DNA of 64,000 nt from an uncultured Paracoccaceae bacterium (GTDB lineage: Bacteria; Pseudomonadota; Alphaproteobacteria; Rhodobacterales; Rhodobacteraceae), in contig OY288160.1 of NCBI GenBank assembly GCA_958439195.1, forward strand, positions 186,001 through 250,000, read 5' to 3'. The notes beneath the pieces were generated by a model that was not told where the DNA came from, made no database searches, and saw nothing but the letters and a program-made list of their open reading frames with translations. The position numbers and the translations under genes were made by a program. Position 1 is the first letter of the stretch, and every line of letters starts with the position of its first letter. Shown one piece after another: positions 8,824 to 18,246 of this stretch.

Positions 8824-9603
8824 TTAAGCCGCAAGCAGCGCCTCAATCCAAGGTTTGTCGCGGTGAGACCCAATCGCCGCCCGGAAAAACTCAGAATACT
8901 CGGCTTCCGGGGACAAATATTTCCGAAGCTCGCTAACTATCTCAGGTCTATCTCCGCCGAATCTTATGAGTAGGTCTATTCTGGCCCAGCTACTCCTCTT
9001 AAACTCAGGGGTTCCGAAAGCATTGAAGCCAAGCTGCTTTCTAGTAAAGTCTGCCCGAGCGTACTCCCAAGTTCCTTTTTCTGCATTTGGGAATACCTCG
9101 CCACTAATGGCGTGACCCAAGAGCTTGCAATCATCCGCGCAGCACGGGTCAAGGAGCCGAGGCTCTTCACTCTGCAGCAAGCCAGTCGGAACTGAACACC
9201 GTTGTGCTTCATCTTTGATCGGAAACTCATTGCGTTTTCCATAACTATCCTCCGGTCTATTACACCTTTGGCAGCTCAACCGCAAATTCCACCACTCGTA
9301 GGCAAGCCAATAGTACCCAGTATGCCCATCAAGCTCGGCACCATCGACCGTAATTCTCAGCTTTGGCCGAAAATGGTCAACATCAAAGGTCGCTCGAATG
9401 CTCTTTGCCTCACAATACCAGCACTTATCGTGGCTAAAAATTGAAAGCCAAACCTTGAGGACGGTCCAACTTTTTTTATCTCTAAGATATTTAGAACGCT
9501 GTGATTGATGCACGAGTGCCATCAGGCCACTGAACCGACCGGGATAGATCTTGATCCACCTTTTGGGAAGGTTGGGTGGCTGTGGGGAGAATATGTGCCG
9601 CAT
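8824..9603 (-). CDS. ptuB: HNH endonuclease, PtuB-like (Septu system)
   Basis: A 259-residue HNH nuclease with zinc-type pairs CWYC (Cys61, Cys64) and CQRCNRP (Cys111, Cys114) around the catalytic FDVDHFRPK motif (His77). This is the layout of PtuB/TIGR02646-type HNH proteins found in Septu and with some retrons. Its start overlaps the stop of the upstream ATPase gene by one base (TAATG), so the two are translationally coupled. In Septu, PtuA senses or activates and PtuB cuts nucleic acid to block phage. No reverse transcriptase gene is near, so a retron is unlikely. Its 3' end lies 123 bp from the att repeat. The gene is AT-rich compared with the chromosome. Confidence 0.82.
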   Translation of the reverse strand: MRHIFSPQPPNLPKRWIKIYPGRFSGLMALVHQSQRSKYLRDKKSWTVLKVWLSIFSHDKCWYCEAKSIRATFDVDHFRPKLRITVDGAELDGHTGYYWLAYEWWNLRLSCQRCNRPEDSYGKRNEFPIKDEAQRCSVPTGLLQSEEPRLLDPCCADDCKLLGHAISGEVFPNAEKGTWEYARADFTRKQLGFNAFGTPEFKRSSWARIDLLIRFGGDRPEIVSELRKYLSPEAEYSEFFRAAIGSHRDKPWIEALLAA

Positions 9604-11282
9604 TACGCTTGATGCTCGTCAGAAGAATTCAAAAGCCCCCTGATAAGTGCCTCAAGTGCCCGCTCCTTGTTCTCCGGTGTAACAATGGCTCCCGATGCCA
9701 CCTCATCCGATGCTAAGTCAAACCTAGCTCTCAAATATTCCTGCTCGAATCTATCACGGGCCGCAAAATTGAAATCAAGCTTGGAGAGTTTCTCGCGCAG
9801 ACTGGCCAATGAGTTACGCTCATCGTCAGTAAGCTCCTGAAGTGTAGATAGGCGGTGCAACTCGACCAAGTCTTTGTTGGTAGACGCATCCAAACTAGAC
9901 CCTAGACCAAACATATCACTGGTTACAATTCCCGAAAACCCCATACCTCTTGGGTCAATGGCAGGGTTTTCCGAATGAACTTTTCTAGCGCCGGGAGCCC
10001 GATACAATATCTGAACCTGCTCTTTGACAAGTTCAGCGATCGCTAGTGGGTTGTGAGTTGTCAACAAAATATGGCTACTTTGCGCAGCGTCATCTCCCTG
10101 TCTGGCGAAACGCTGTAGATAGGTCAAATAATCCACACACCAACGCGGGTTGAGGTGAGTGTCAGGCTCATCCAACAGAAACAGGCTTTCACTCTCAGAA
10201 GTGAATCGCAGTAGTCCCAACACGGTAAGGAGTTGCTGCTCACCTTCGCTGAGTTCTCGAAACGTTACGCTGCCATCATTCTTCTGCAAACGAATGCGTA
10301 TTCGCACTTCATCAATAAGTTGGGAAACATATGTACTTTCCAGGTCCCGAAAGAATTTCGCCGGCGATTGAGATCCAACAAGTTGCCGAAGCGCCTTTAC
10401 GTCTTTTACAAAAAGGTACTTAAACTCCAACTTCTTCGCGTTCCAAAGAGATGTGGCTACCTGGCGACTGATTTGGATCGGCGCCAGTGCAATATCGTAG
10501 AGTCTGCTCAGGTATTCTCGAACCACGCCACGCGCATACCAAAATCGAGAGTCCCCCTCCTTTGACTTCCATGGAGGCTGACGTAGGACGAAAAGAACAG
10601 ATTCGATTCCCTCATCAGGATCAATACCAAGGTGATCCAGCAAGAAGGCACGGACATCATCTGATTGTTGGATCAGAAACGCCAGTAGTACAAACTGGCT
10701 GTGAACTGGTAGAGCGTAGAACAGGCGTTTCAATCCTGGGTCTTTGCCGCTGCGCAATCGTTTGTCGAAGCGTTCCAAATATGGAAGAAAGACGTCATGC
10801 ATCCTTTGACTTTCGCCAGAGTAATAGCAGAAGACATAGCGAGGCAGATGCTTTGCATCGTCTTTCAGGAAAGCAGAAACGCTAATTCTTTTTCCGCGGC
10901 GGGCTGATACTTGAGGCTCGCCTTCAATGAACGGGGTAAGAGTTCCTACCCCATCTGCTTCATCTTGGGTGGCGGTGTGTATGATGAAGACCTCGTCCTT
11001 GCGATCTGGGTCGGCATCTACCTCAATATGGAGCGTATCTTTGCCACTTCCCATACGGTATCGTAAGACGAAGGCAAACGCGGGGGTTTTTTCCCCCATA
11101 ATGAAGTCCCGAAAAATGATTGCCAAAGCCTCAAGGACATTCGATTTACCTGTGCCGTTCCATCCGATAACCACTGTCACCCAATGCTCCTCATCGAAGT
11201 CTATCGTGACATCTTTGAGGTTCTTGAACTGATGCGACGGGCTATCTTTAGAACTGCCGATTGTTATTCTGTCCAAGCGCAT
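9603..11282 (-). CDS. ptuA: AAA/ABC-type ATPase, PtuA-like (Septu system)
   Basis: A 559-residue SMC/RecF-like ATPase. The Walker A is GWNGTGKSN (about 40-48), the ABC signature LSEGEQQLL (about 344-352), the Walker B SLFLLDEPDTHLNPRW (about 366-381), and the H-loop LLTTHNP (about 406-412). Together with the adjacent HNH gene it gives the PtuA-PtuB organisation of Septu anti-phage systems. The C-terminal ~140 residues, after the ATPase core, hold the charged helical part usual in this group. It follows hsdS on the same strand after a 7-bp gap, so it may be transcribed with the type I operon. The Septu assignment rests on domain order and pairing. Confidence 0.8.
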   Translation of the reverse strand: MRLDRITIGSSKDSPSHQFKNLKDVTIDFDEEHWVTVVIGWNGTGKSNVLEALAIIFRDFIMGEKTPAFAFVLRYRMGSGKDTLHIEVDADPDRKDEVFIIHTATQDEADGVGTLTPFIEGEPQVSARRGKRISVSAFLKDDAKHLPRYVFCYYSGESQRMHDVFLPYLERFDKRLRSGKDPGLKRLFYALPVHSQFVLLAFLIQQSDDVRAFLLDHLGIDPDEGIESVLFVLRQPPWKSKEGDSRFWYARGVVREYLSRLYDIALAPIQISRQVATSLWNAKKLEFKYLFVKDVKALRQLVGSQSPAKFFRDLESTYVSQLIDEVRIRIRLQKNDGSVTFRELSEGEQQLLTVLGLLRFTSESESLFLLDEPDTHLNPRWCVDYLTYLQRFARQGDDAAQSSHILLTTHNPLAIAELVKEQVQILYRAPGARKVHSENPAIDPRGMGFSGIVTSDMFGLGSSLDASTNKDLVELHRLSTLQELTDDERNSLASLREKLSKLDFNFAARDRFEQEYLRARFDLASDEVASGAIVTPENKERALEALIRGLLNSSDEHQA

Positions 11283-11289
11283 CGGAGTA

Positions 11290-12903
11290 CTAGGCCTTGA
11301 GCTTCAGGTGATCAGATAGCTTCCTGCCTTGGTCGTCGGTTATTGACTTGACTTCGAGACGACCCGCCTTGTCCAGTATACGTAACTCCGAATACAGGTC
11401 TTCAATTGTGTTGGTATCCGCGTTTTCCGGCATTCCGCAGCGCTGAAATGCTTCTTGGGCAGGAAGCCAATCGGATGCTTCGCTCAAAACGTCTTCAAGA
11501 GTTCGCCGCATGGCAGCATGTTCCTTTCTTGCGAGCAGCTTACGTACCTGCTTCGCTTTCGGCACTATCTCGCGTGTGGCTTGGATGCGCTTGAGTAATG
11601 CGTCGGCCGGTTCGTCGATCGGATCTTGTGGGACAAGTTCGCCATGGAAGGCTTTGCCAAGGATGGCGGCATCGAGTTTGGGGATGAGTTTGGTGGCAGC
11701 TGTGTGGTCGGCTGACATACGTTCCAGCCAGGCGAAGGCGGAAGCGATGCGGCAAGTGATTTCAGTTTGTTCCTGAAGATGAAAGATCGGTATCTGGAGA
11801 TCGCCAAGTTCCTTGGCATTCACGTTATTAACGCCACTAGTTGAACGAGCGCCCTCCTCAATGACACGGCGAATTGCCGGTGCTTCAAGCATGAACGTTA
11901 GGAACTGAGGAGAGACGAGGTTCCGGTTGGGCCGAATGCGGATCAGGTAGCCCGCGTATGCCATCCCGACAGCCTCGCCTGAAACAAGGGCTGGGCGACC
12001 AACAAGGTCTACGCTTCCGTTTGACCGCACGACAAGGATATCACCGTCGCGAAGGGTGAGCTTTTCAATCTCTTTGCTGTCGAGTTCGGCGTACTTTAGA
12101 TCGTCCAGCCGGATCCGCCCGAATGCCACGTTCGGGATACGAAGCACCGCAATTCCCTTAGGCTCTTCGTAGCTCTTTTGCGCTGTCCCGTATCGTAGGC
12201 CGTCACTCAGCTTGGCGAGCGACATCGGTTTAGGATCGGGTAGGTTCCGTTCTACTCGCCAACCTGCCGTCAACTCACCCGAGAACGCGAGAGCGAGGAG
12301 GCGTTGTTTGTAGCGGGCAATGAGGGTGGGGATGCGGTCAAGGTGGGCACGGGCGCGGGCGGTGCGGGCATTCAACCCATCTACCTTTGCCACTAATCGT
12401 TCTTGTTCTGGTAGAGGAGGTACCGGTAGGCTTAGATTCTTGATCTTCCCGCCGGAAACTCGTTGCCGGGTGGTTCCACCAGCTTCGTTATGCAGAAGCG
12501 CGCGAACATAGGGACTATTAATCGTATGCATTAGCCAGCGTGGTCGTGCTCCAGCGAGGGCGTTATCTGGCCGCCAGACGAACACGTCAACTGCCGTTAC
12601 AGCTTCCTGGCCTATATCAGGGAAGATACACGCGCGGCCCAGTGGGTCGGGCATCCGAGCGATAAGGACATCACCTGGACGAAGAAAAGTACAATTGAGC
12701 CTTCGGGCCGCTTCCAAGTTCATGTAGCGATTTGACTTGTCTACGAAGTAGCCGTCCCCGATATCTGCCAGCTGGATCAGTCGAACTGAGCCAGAAGGGT
12801 CCTGGTCTTTACTTTCAACCCAATCCCCGTCGGTGACAACTCCGGTCTTCCCTGCCAACTCGAGAACAGTTGCCCGCGCCCATCCTCTTGGTAATTCGCT
12901 CAT
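11290..12903 (-). CDS. hsdS: type I restriction-modification specificity subunit HsdS
   Basis: DNA-recognition subunit of a type I system. The 537 residues contain two target-recognition regions, each ending in a conserved helix segment: LSLPVPPLPEQERLVAKVDG near 170 and LQIPIFHLQEQTEITCRIAS near 370. After the second repeat there is an extra C-terminal region of ~120 residues (from about AREIVPKAKQVRKLLARKEH) with a winged-helix look, longer than the minimal HsdS. Its start overlaps the hsdM stop by 4 nt (ATGA), and it precedes ptuA. The DNA target cannot be predicted from sequence alone. Confidence 0.92.
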   Translation of the reverse strand: MSELPRGWARATVLELAGKTGVVTDGDWVESKDQDPSGSVRLIQLADIGDGYFVDKSNRYMNLEAARRLNCTFLRPGDVLIARMPDPLGRACIFPDIGQEAVTAVDVFVWRPDNALAGARPRWLMHTINSPYVRALLHNEAGGTTRQRVSGGKIKNLSLPVPPLPEQERLVAKVDGLNARTARARAHLDRIPTLIARYKQRLLALAFSGELTAGWRVERNLPDPKPMSLAKLSDGLRYGTAQKSYEEPKGIAVLRIPNVAFGRIRLDDLKYAELDSKEIEKLTLRDGDILVVRSNGSVDLVGRPALVSGEAVGMAYAGYLIRIRPNRNLVSPQFLTFMLEAPAIRRVIEEGARSTSGVNNVNAKELGDLQIPIFHLQEQTEITCRIASAFAWLERMSADHTAATKLIPKLDAAILGKAFHGELVPQDPIDEPADALLKRIQATREIVPKAKQVRKLLARKEHAAMRRTLEDVLSEASDWLPAQEAFQRCGMPENADTNTIEDLYSELRILDKAGRLEVKSITDDQGRKLSDHLKLKA

Positions 12904-14369
12904 TCTATGGCCTCAGCGGCTTCGGCTAGTTCATCAGAGACTGCTTCAATTTCCTCAAGCGCGGCGCGCAAGTGGCCCACGATGGCGGCTGCGATGTCGT
13001 CTGGCTCGGTCAGCCCCTCTTCGGCAACCTCGGTGTCATCACGCAGCCAAGTGATATCTAGGTTATCGTTGCGCTTGCCAATTTCAGCGCGGGTGAACAC
13101 CCGGAACCGCCCTCCTTCCCCCTCATCCACCCGCTTTACTGTGCCATGCGGATCGTCGCCATATGCCTCAATAAAGGGTTCAAAGTCGGCAGTGGTCAGC
13201 GTGCGGGTCTTGCCAAAGCTGGGCATCTGCGCACGCAGATCATAGAACCAAACAGCCTTGGTGGCTCCCACGCGATCCTCTGACTTCTTGGTCAGGAAAA
13301 TCACATTGGTCTTAACTCCCTGCGCATAGAAAATGCCTGTGGGCAGTCGCAGGATCGTGTGAAGGTCGCATAGGTCCATCAGCCAGTTGCGCAGATCGCG
13401 GCCCATGTTGTCTTCGAATAGAGTGTTGTCAGGCACGACAATGGCGGCCCTACCGCCCACCTTCAGTCCGCGGACAACATGCTCAACGAAGGGCAGCGGG
13501 CCTTTGGCGGCCACAGCAGTGATGACGAAGTCACTGCGTGAAACCCGCTCCGGGAACTTGTTGAAGGGTGGGTTGGTCAGGATCAGATCGGCCTTAGCGA
13601 ACTTCTCCGCGTCCGAGGTTAAAGCGTCGATGCAATCGATGGGCGTGTCGATACCATGTAGCAACAGGTTCATGGTGTTCAGCCGGTGGGTACCGGTGAT
13701 CAGCTCCGCGCCCTGATAGACGTTGTTGCGCTGGTTGTGGGCAACCTCCGGCGAAACACCGAACAGGTCATCCGTTTCGCGCATGATGGCGCGATGTGCA
13801 GCAATCAAAAAGCCACCCGTGCCGGCCGCAGGGTCCTGGATGATTTCACCGACCTTGGGTTTCATCAGGTGGATGATGGTTTCGATCAGAGGGCGCGGCG
13901 TGAAGTACTGACCTGCCTTCGACTTGCGCTCGGAAGTGGTCCTTTCGAGCAAGCCCTCGTACAGGTCACCCAGGCCGTCCTCTTCTGCGGCGTACCAGTC
14001 GACTGCGTCAATCGCGGTGATCAGCGAAGTCAGCGCAGTTGCTTTGGTGAGGGAGGTTTTCGCGTCGGTGTAGACTTGCTTGACCAGCGGGAAATCAAAC
14101 CGATCTGACGTGCCGAGTTGCAGAAGGAGTTCGCGATAGCGGATCAACCGCTGTTCGCCTTCCAACTTCTTAAGGGTATCCCAGCGGAACTCTGGTGGCA
14201 GACGTTCCTCCAGCTTGACCCCGTTGCGCTTCACCTCGGACAGCATCTTCAGGAGTAGGAGGTACGTGAGCTCGGTCACATACTCGTAGTAACTGACCCC
14301 ACCGCCCTGCAGGCTTTTCGAAGCGTTCCACAGCTTCTGGACGGTTTCTCTGGCGCGTTGTCCGTTCAT
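12900..14369 (-). CDS. hsdM: type I restriction-modification DNA methyltransferase HsdM
   Basis: N6-adenine methyltransferase, 489 residues. It has the N-terminal helical domain (KLWNASKSLQGGGVSYYEYV), the SAM-binding motif QDPAAGTGGFLIAAH (about 178-192) and the catalytic NPPF (266-269). I placed the start at the ATG at 14369, which overlaps the hsdR stop as TAATG; an ATG six codons upstream also exists but lies inside hsdR. It forms the HsdR-M-S operon together with its neighbours and would protect host DNA at the HsdS target. Confidence 0.95.
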   Translation of the reverse strand: MNGQRARETVQKLWNASKSLQGGGVSYYEYVTELTYLLLLKMLSEVKRNGVKLEERLPPEFRWDTLKKLEGEQRLIRYRELLLQLGTSDRFDFPLVKQVYTDAKTSLTKATALTSLITAIDAVDWYAAEEDGLGDLYEGLLERTTSERKSKAGQYFTPRPLIETIIHLMKPKVGEIIQDPAAGTGGFLIAAHRAIMRETDDLFGVSPEVAHNQRNNVYQGAELITGTHRLNTMNLLLHGIDTPIDCIDALTSDAEKFAKADLILTNPPFNKFPERVSRSDFVITAVAAKGPLPFVEHVVRGLKVGGRAAIVVPDNTLFEDNMGRDLRNWLMDLCDLHTILRLPTGIFYAQGVKTNVIFLTKKSEDRVGATKAVWFYDLRAQMPSFGKTRTLTTADFEPFIEAYGDDPHGTVKRVDEGEGGRFRVFTRAEIGKRNDNLDITWLRDDTEVAEEGLTEPDDIAAAIVGHLRAALEEIEAVSDELAEAAEAIE

Positions 14370-17300
14370 TACCCGGCTTCTTTCCAAATGTTTTCAGTGA
14401 TGTCGCGCATCACCTGTTCCAGCTCGCCATTAAACACCTTGTCGATACGTGACCAGCCGCCTTGGGAGGCGAAAGGCTCATCGTCGAAGGCCGCACGGTC
14501 GATGACGTCTTGTTTCTCGATCTGTTGCCCAATTCGTTCAATCCACTTCCGCTGAACATCCGTCCAAGCCCGCTTGCGCAGCAGGGCATCGACCGCGTGG
14601 CGGACGCGCAAGGAGTATGGCACCAAGGCGTCGCCCAGCGCTGCCTGACGAATGAAGCCGATGATGGATGCCGCGATGTCCTCGTTCTTGGCATCTGCCC
14701 AAGCGCGTTTGATCTTCACATCGGTGAAGCCTGCGGCGTCGAGCTCAAGGCGCAGCTGTCGCAGCTCTTCCCGGGTCAGCTCCTGGGGCCGCTGAACGAC
14801 GATCTTCAGTGCAGCGATCGTGTTGACGTTGGCCCGCACGAATTGGGCGAAGGCGTCAAGGAAGTCCTCCGGCTTGGTCCCTGTGCCGTAGCCGCGCGTT
14901 ACGGTAGTAACCTGATCGTCGTGCTCTGAAATCGGCACATAGCGCGGTGTGCCGTCTTCGGTAGTCCAATCCAAGATGGCGCCAAGACCGGGGTGGGCGG
15001 CCAACCAGGCACTAAGGCCAGTTGGTTCGCCGTTGATGAAGCGTTGAAGGCTCGCTTCCGGGGTTTCGCCTGCCTCTTTTTCGTAGCGGGCGCGGGCTTC
15101 GACCGGCAGCTTGGCCAGGCGACGGCGAAGGCGCACGATGATCTGCTCCCGGACACGCGCCTTGTGCGCATCATCGGCAGGACCCGCCATCTCAGCGAAG
15201 AGCTTTTCCAGGGTGAAGGTGGGATCGGCCGCTACTGGCCGCATGTCGGTTAGGTTTTGCAGATGGGCATACAGATCGACTGCATCGAAGATGCGGAATG
15301 CTGATTTCCCAATCTCGGGACACAAGCGCGTCGCGCGCCCCAACATCTGTTCGTATAGGATCCTGCTGTTCACCCGCCGCATGAACACAAGGTTCGTGAT
15401 GCGCGGCACGTCGATGCCGGTGGTTAACAGGTCGACGGTAACAGCAATCTTGGGCAGGGGGTCGTTGCGGTAAGACAGGATGAGCTTACCGACCTGATCA
15501 ACCTTTCCGGTGATCTTGCGAATGGTGTCGTCAGGAAGGGGACCATAAGCCTCGCGGAAAGCAATGCGCAGCTCGTTCACCAAAATGTCCGCATGCGCAT
15601 CCGATACGGCAAAGACCAATGTTTTGTCGGCTTCGCCAGGGTCGATGTATTTTGTCAATTCCTGCGCAATGACCCGGTTAAACGGGACTGTGATGACACT
15701 TTTGTTGAACTGCTCGACTTCGAAATCAACGTCGTCGGGCAAGGTGGCGCGTTCAACCTCACCGCTGGCAACATGAACAACGTCGACCTCGTCGTCCCGA
15801 TGGAAATGGATGCCCTGCTCTGACAGTAGGGTGCCAATGCGGATAGGAGGTTCATGGTCAACAAGATAGTCGTCGATCACCGCTTCTCGATAGGAATAGG
15901 TGAAGACGGGCAACCCGAAGATGTCTGTCGTATGCAGGGCTGGCGTAGCCGTCAGGCCGATCTTGACCGCATCGAAGTGCTCTAGGACGCGCCGGTACTT
16001 TGATATGTAGTCTTCCTGATTGCGGAAGGCCAAATCCCCTTCGGACATCTCGCGATCAAGCAAGTAACCACGGTGGCACTCATCGACGACCATCAGGTCA
16101 TACTGATCGATCGGCGGGGCATCTTCGGCACTTTCCGAGTACAGCACGCGCCGCACCAGGCCTTGAATGGTACAGATATGTATGCGGGTATCCTCGTCCG
16201 GTCTGACATCATCCAGGCCTTTCAGCCCGAAGATGTCCGCAAAGGTTTTCCCGCTGATGACCTTGGTTGTCGAAAACTCACGGGCGGTCTGCTCGCCCAG
16301 CGCGCTGCGGTCCACAACGAAACAGACCCGCCGAAAGCGCCGCGCGGCGATGAGACGGTACAGCATGGCAATTGCGAGCTTCGTCTTGCCGGTTCCCGTC
16401 GCCATAGCCACCAGCATAGAGCGCCGGTTTTCGCGTAGGGTCGCTTCAACGGCCTGAATTGCGCGCTGCTGATAGGGACGAAGCGGGAAACCGAAGTCAA
16501 ATGGCTGGTTGGCCATTGCCTTATGCGCGGCGTCGCGGTCGACGGTCAGGCGCTCCAATAGACCTTGTGGCGTGGGCCAGCCTGCCAGCACTTCGGCCGG
16601 GTTGTTCGGATCGCGCAAGTCGCGCCGCCATATCCCAGAAAGGGTTTCTACCTGGCGAAGGTAAGGGCGGCCATTCGTAGAGAACGCGAAAGGCGCTTGA
16701 TGTACGCCCCAAGGGGCGCCTTCCGCCCTCTCTGCCTCAACAAACCTGAAGCCGGCCGCATAGCGTTCAGCCTGGCGCAGCACGTCCATGACGTTCCGGT
16801 TCTTGCGCTTCGCCTCGACCGTGCCAACCAACGTCAGTCCACAAAACAACGCGTAGTCGGCCGGGCCGCTGTCGGTGGGCCATTCCGCAATCGCGCGGTT
16901 TCTGCCCTTGATCGGTCGCGCACCGGAAGCAAACCGAAGGGTTCGGGTGTCAGCTTCCCAGCCCGCGTCCCGCAGCTGCTGGTCGATCAGAGTGCGTGTC
17001 TCGGCTTCGTCGAGATTGATTTTTTCGGCGGCCGATCGTGCCAGTTCAAGGCGAGTGTTCCGGGTGGCGGCAGCTTCGGGTACTGTGGCCTCCGCGAATT
17101 GCCGCAGACGCTCCGCCAAAGATGCCTTGTCCCGTTCGGCCTCCTCGGCCAGCTTTTCCCAGACCTCGCGTTCTTCACGTTCTCTAGCCGCCCGTTCCTC
17201 TGCCGTCTGGTGTTGCTTCGTCACCTCGTCAGCGTTTGCACGTGCACGCTCGGCTTCCGATAGGGCCGCTGCGAGGGAGGAACGTAGGGCATCAAGTTCT

Positions 17301-17749
17301 TCGCGCAATCCAGCTTCGGCGAGGTGCGGGGCTGCGGGCGGCACGAAGGGGCCGAGCTTCAGCGCCGCATCGTGAAAGGTCCGCACGTACCATGCCGCAA
17401 GCTGGCGCGCGAGCTTGAGTGCATGAAGTGCATCACCGTACCCGTCCATGCCATCGTGCGCCGCTTGGTTGCCGACAACGCGCAAGCCATGGAAAAGGTC
17501 ACCCACTTCCCGCGGCAGCGAACATTCAAAGCGCAGGCGACGCAGCACATCGGAAAACCCGTCGGCGGGAGTGACGGTCAGGCCAAAGCGTCCCGCTGCC
17601 AGCTTGGCGGCCAGCTCGGCCAACTGTCGAAGCTTGATTAGGCAGGTGTTGGGATCGTCGCGGAAGTACTTCTCGGCGAGCATGCCGAGCCGGTAAAGCT
17701 GCCCATCGTGGGCTTCGACAAAATGAAAATTTGAATCAATTGCGGGCAT
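14369..17749 (-). CDS. hsdR: type I restriction endonuclease HsdR with N-terminal DUF4145 domain
   Basis: Motor and nuclease subunit of the type I system, about 1126 residues from the chosen ATG at 17749, which has GGGAG 6 nt before it; the longest frame begins at 17773. Domain order: a DUF4145-like helical region (1-130), a charged coiled coil (about 145-225), a PD-(D/E)XK nuclease with ADYALF (Asp298) and VEAKRK (Glu312, Lys314), and an SF2 motor with Walker A ATGTGKTKL (450-458), DECH box (556-559) and the GLTATPAL motif. The C-terminal part is the helical HsdM-interaction region. It is the first gene of the hsdRMS operon and reads toward the left att site. Confidence 0.94.
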   Translation of the reverse strand: MPAIDSNFHFVEAHDGQLYRLGMLAEKYFRDDPNTCLIKLRQLAELAAKLAAGRFGLTVTPADGFSDVLRRLRFECSLPREVGDLFHGLRVVGNQAAHDGMDGYGDALHALKLARQLAAWYVRTFHDAALKLGPFVPPAAPHLAEAGLREELDALRSSLAAALSEAERARANADEVTKQHQTAEERAAREREEREVWEKLAEEAERDKASLAERLRQFAEATVPEAAATRNTRLELARSAAEKINLDEAETRTLIDQQLRDAGWEADTRTLRFASGARPIKGRNRAIAEWPTDSGPADYALFCGLTLVGTVEAKRKNRNVMDVLRQAERYAAGFRFVEAERAEGAPWGVHQAPFAFSTNGRPYLRQVETLSGIWRRDLRDPNNPAEVLAGWPTPQGLLERLTVDRDAAHKAMANQPFDFGFPLRPYQQRAIQAVEATLRENRRSMLVAMATGTGKTKLAIAMLYRLIAARRFRRVCFVVDRSALGEQTAREFSTTKVISGKTFADIFGLKGLDDVRPDEDTRIHICTIQGLVRRVLYSESAEDAPPIDQYDLMVVDECHRGYLLDREMSEGDLAFRNQEDYISKYRRVLEHFDAVKIGLTATPALHTTDIFGLPVFTYSYREAVIDDYLVDHEPPIRIGTLLSEQGIHFHRDDEVDVVHVASGEVERATLPDDVDFEVEQFNKSVITVPFNRVIAQELTKYIDPGEADKTLVFAVSDAHADILVNELRIAFREAYGPLPDDTIRKITGKVDQVGKLILSYRNDPLPKIAVTVDLLTTGIDVPRITNLVFMRRVNSRILYEQMLGRATRLCPEIGKSAFRIFDAVDLYAHLQNLTDMRPVAADPTFTLEKLFAEMAGPADDAHKARVREQIIVRLRRRLAKLPVEARARYEKEAGETPEASLQRFINGEPTGLSAWLAAHPGLGAILDWTTEDGTPRYVPISEHDDQVTTVTRGYGTGTKPEDFLDAFAQFVRANVNTIAALKIVVQRPQELTREELRQLRLELDAAGFTDVKIKRAWADAKNEDIAASIIGFIRQAALGDALVPYSLRVRHAVDALLRKRAWTDVQRKWIERIGQQIEKQDVIDRAAFDDEPFASQGGWSRIDKVFNGELEQVMRDITENIWKEAG

Positions 17750-18195
17750 ACGACTCCCGATGCACGGTACCACTGACGGCTGCCACTCGACCGGCCTGAA
17801 CTTTATGAACGGCGATGGTGCAAACCACGATGGTTAAACCCTCAAGACGAACGGGAAAACTTGGGCTGATCTAGCCCAGCCTTGCCGAAGGTTAGGCGGA
17901 CCGCCGCGTCATTTCAATCATTGCGTTTGTCGTTGCACCCTTTCCGGTATACCCGTTACGGGTCCCTTCTTGCTTGGGCGACCCACTAACTGAGTTGCCT
18001 GTCTGGCGCCATCAACGGTCCGTACAGGCGATCCGCCGGCTAACCTAGCGGGGTTGGTGCGCGCGAAGGTCAGCACCCATCCTGCGGCGGCCCTGCCGCG
18101 CACCGCAGCCACGCCGGGTTTAACCGTTTGGCAGGGCTATTGCGGCCAAGTGTGTTTGCCGCAGCCGTAGCAAACCCTGTATACCCCCAAAACCA
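17750..18195. other. intergenic region between hsdR and the primase gene
   Basis: About 450 bp with no convincing gene on either strand; the open frames here are short and lack family-like sequence. It should contain the promoter of the hsdRMS-ptuAB operon on the minus strand. It is GC-rich near 18040-18120. Confidence 0.5.
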
Positions 18196-18221
18196 GTGGG
18201 GCCGGCAAACGCCGACCCCAC
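18196..18221 (-). terminator. rho-independent terminator after the prim-pol gene
   Basis: An 11-bp stem with one mismatch, GTGGGGCCGGC / GCCGACCCCAC, with an AAAC loop, followed on the minus strand by GGTTTT. It starts 25 nt beyond the stop of the prim-pol gene and insulates it from hsdR. Confidence 0.75.
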
Positions 18222-18246
18222 CGTTATCTTCAGCAGCCCCTGGCTA

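Noticed and set aside
8824..11282. Retron with HNH/ATPase effector
   Set aside because: The HNH type occurs with retrons, but no reverse transcriptase gene or msr/msd-like structure lies nearby; a Septu-like pair fits better.
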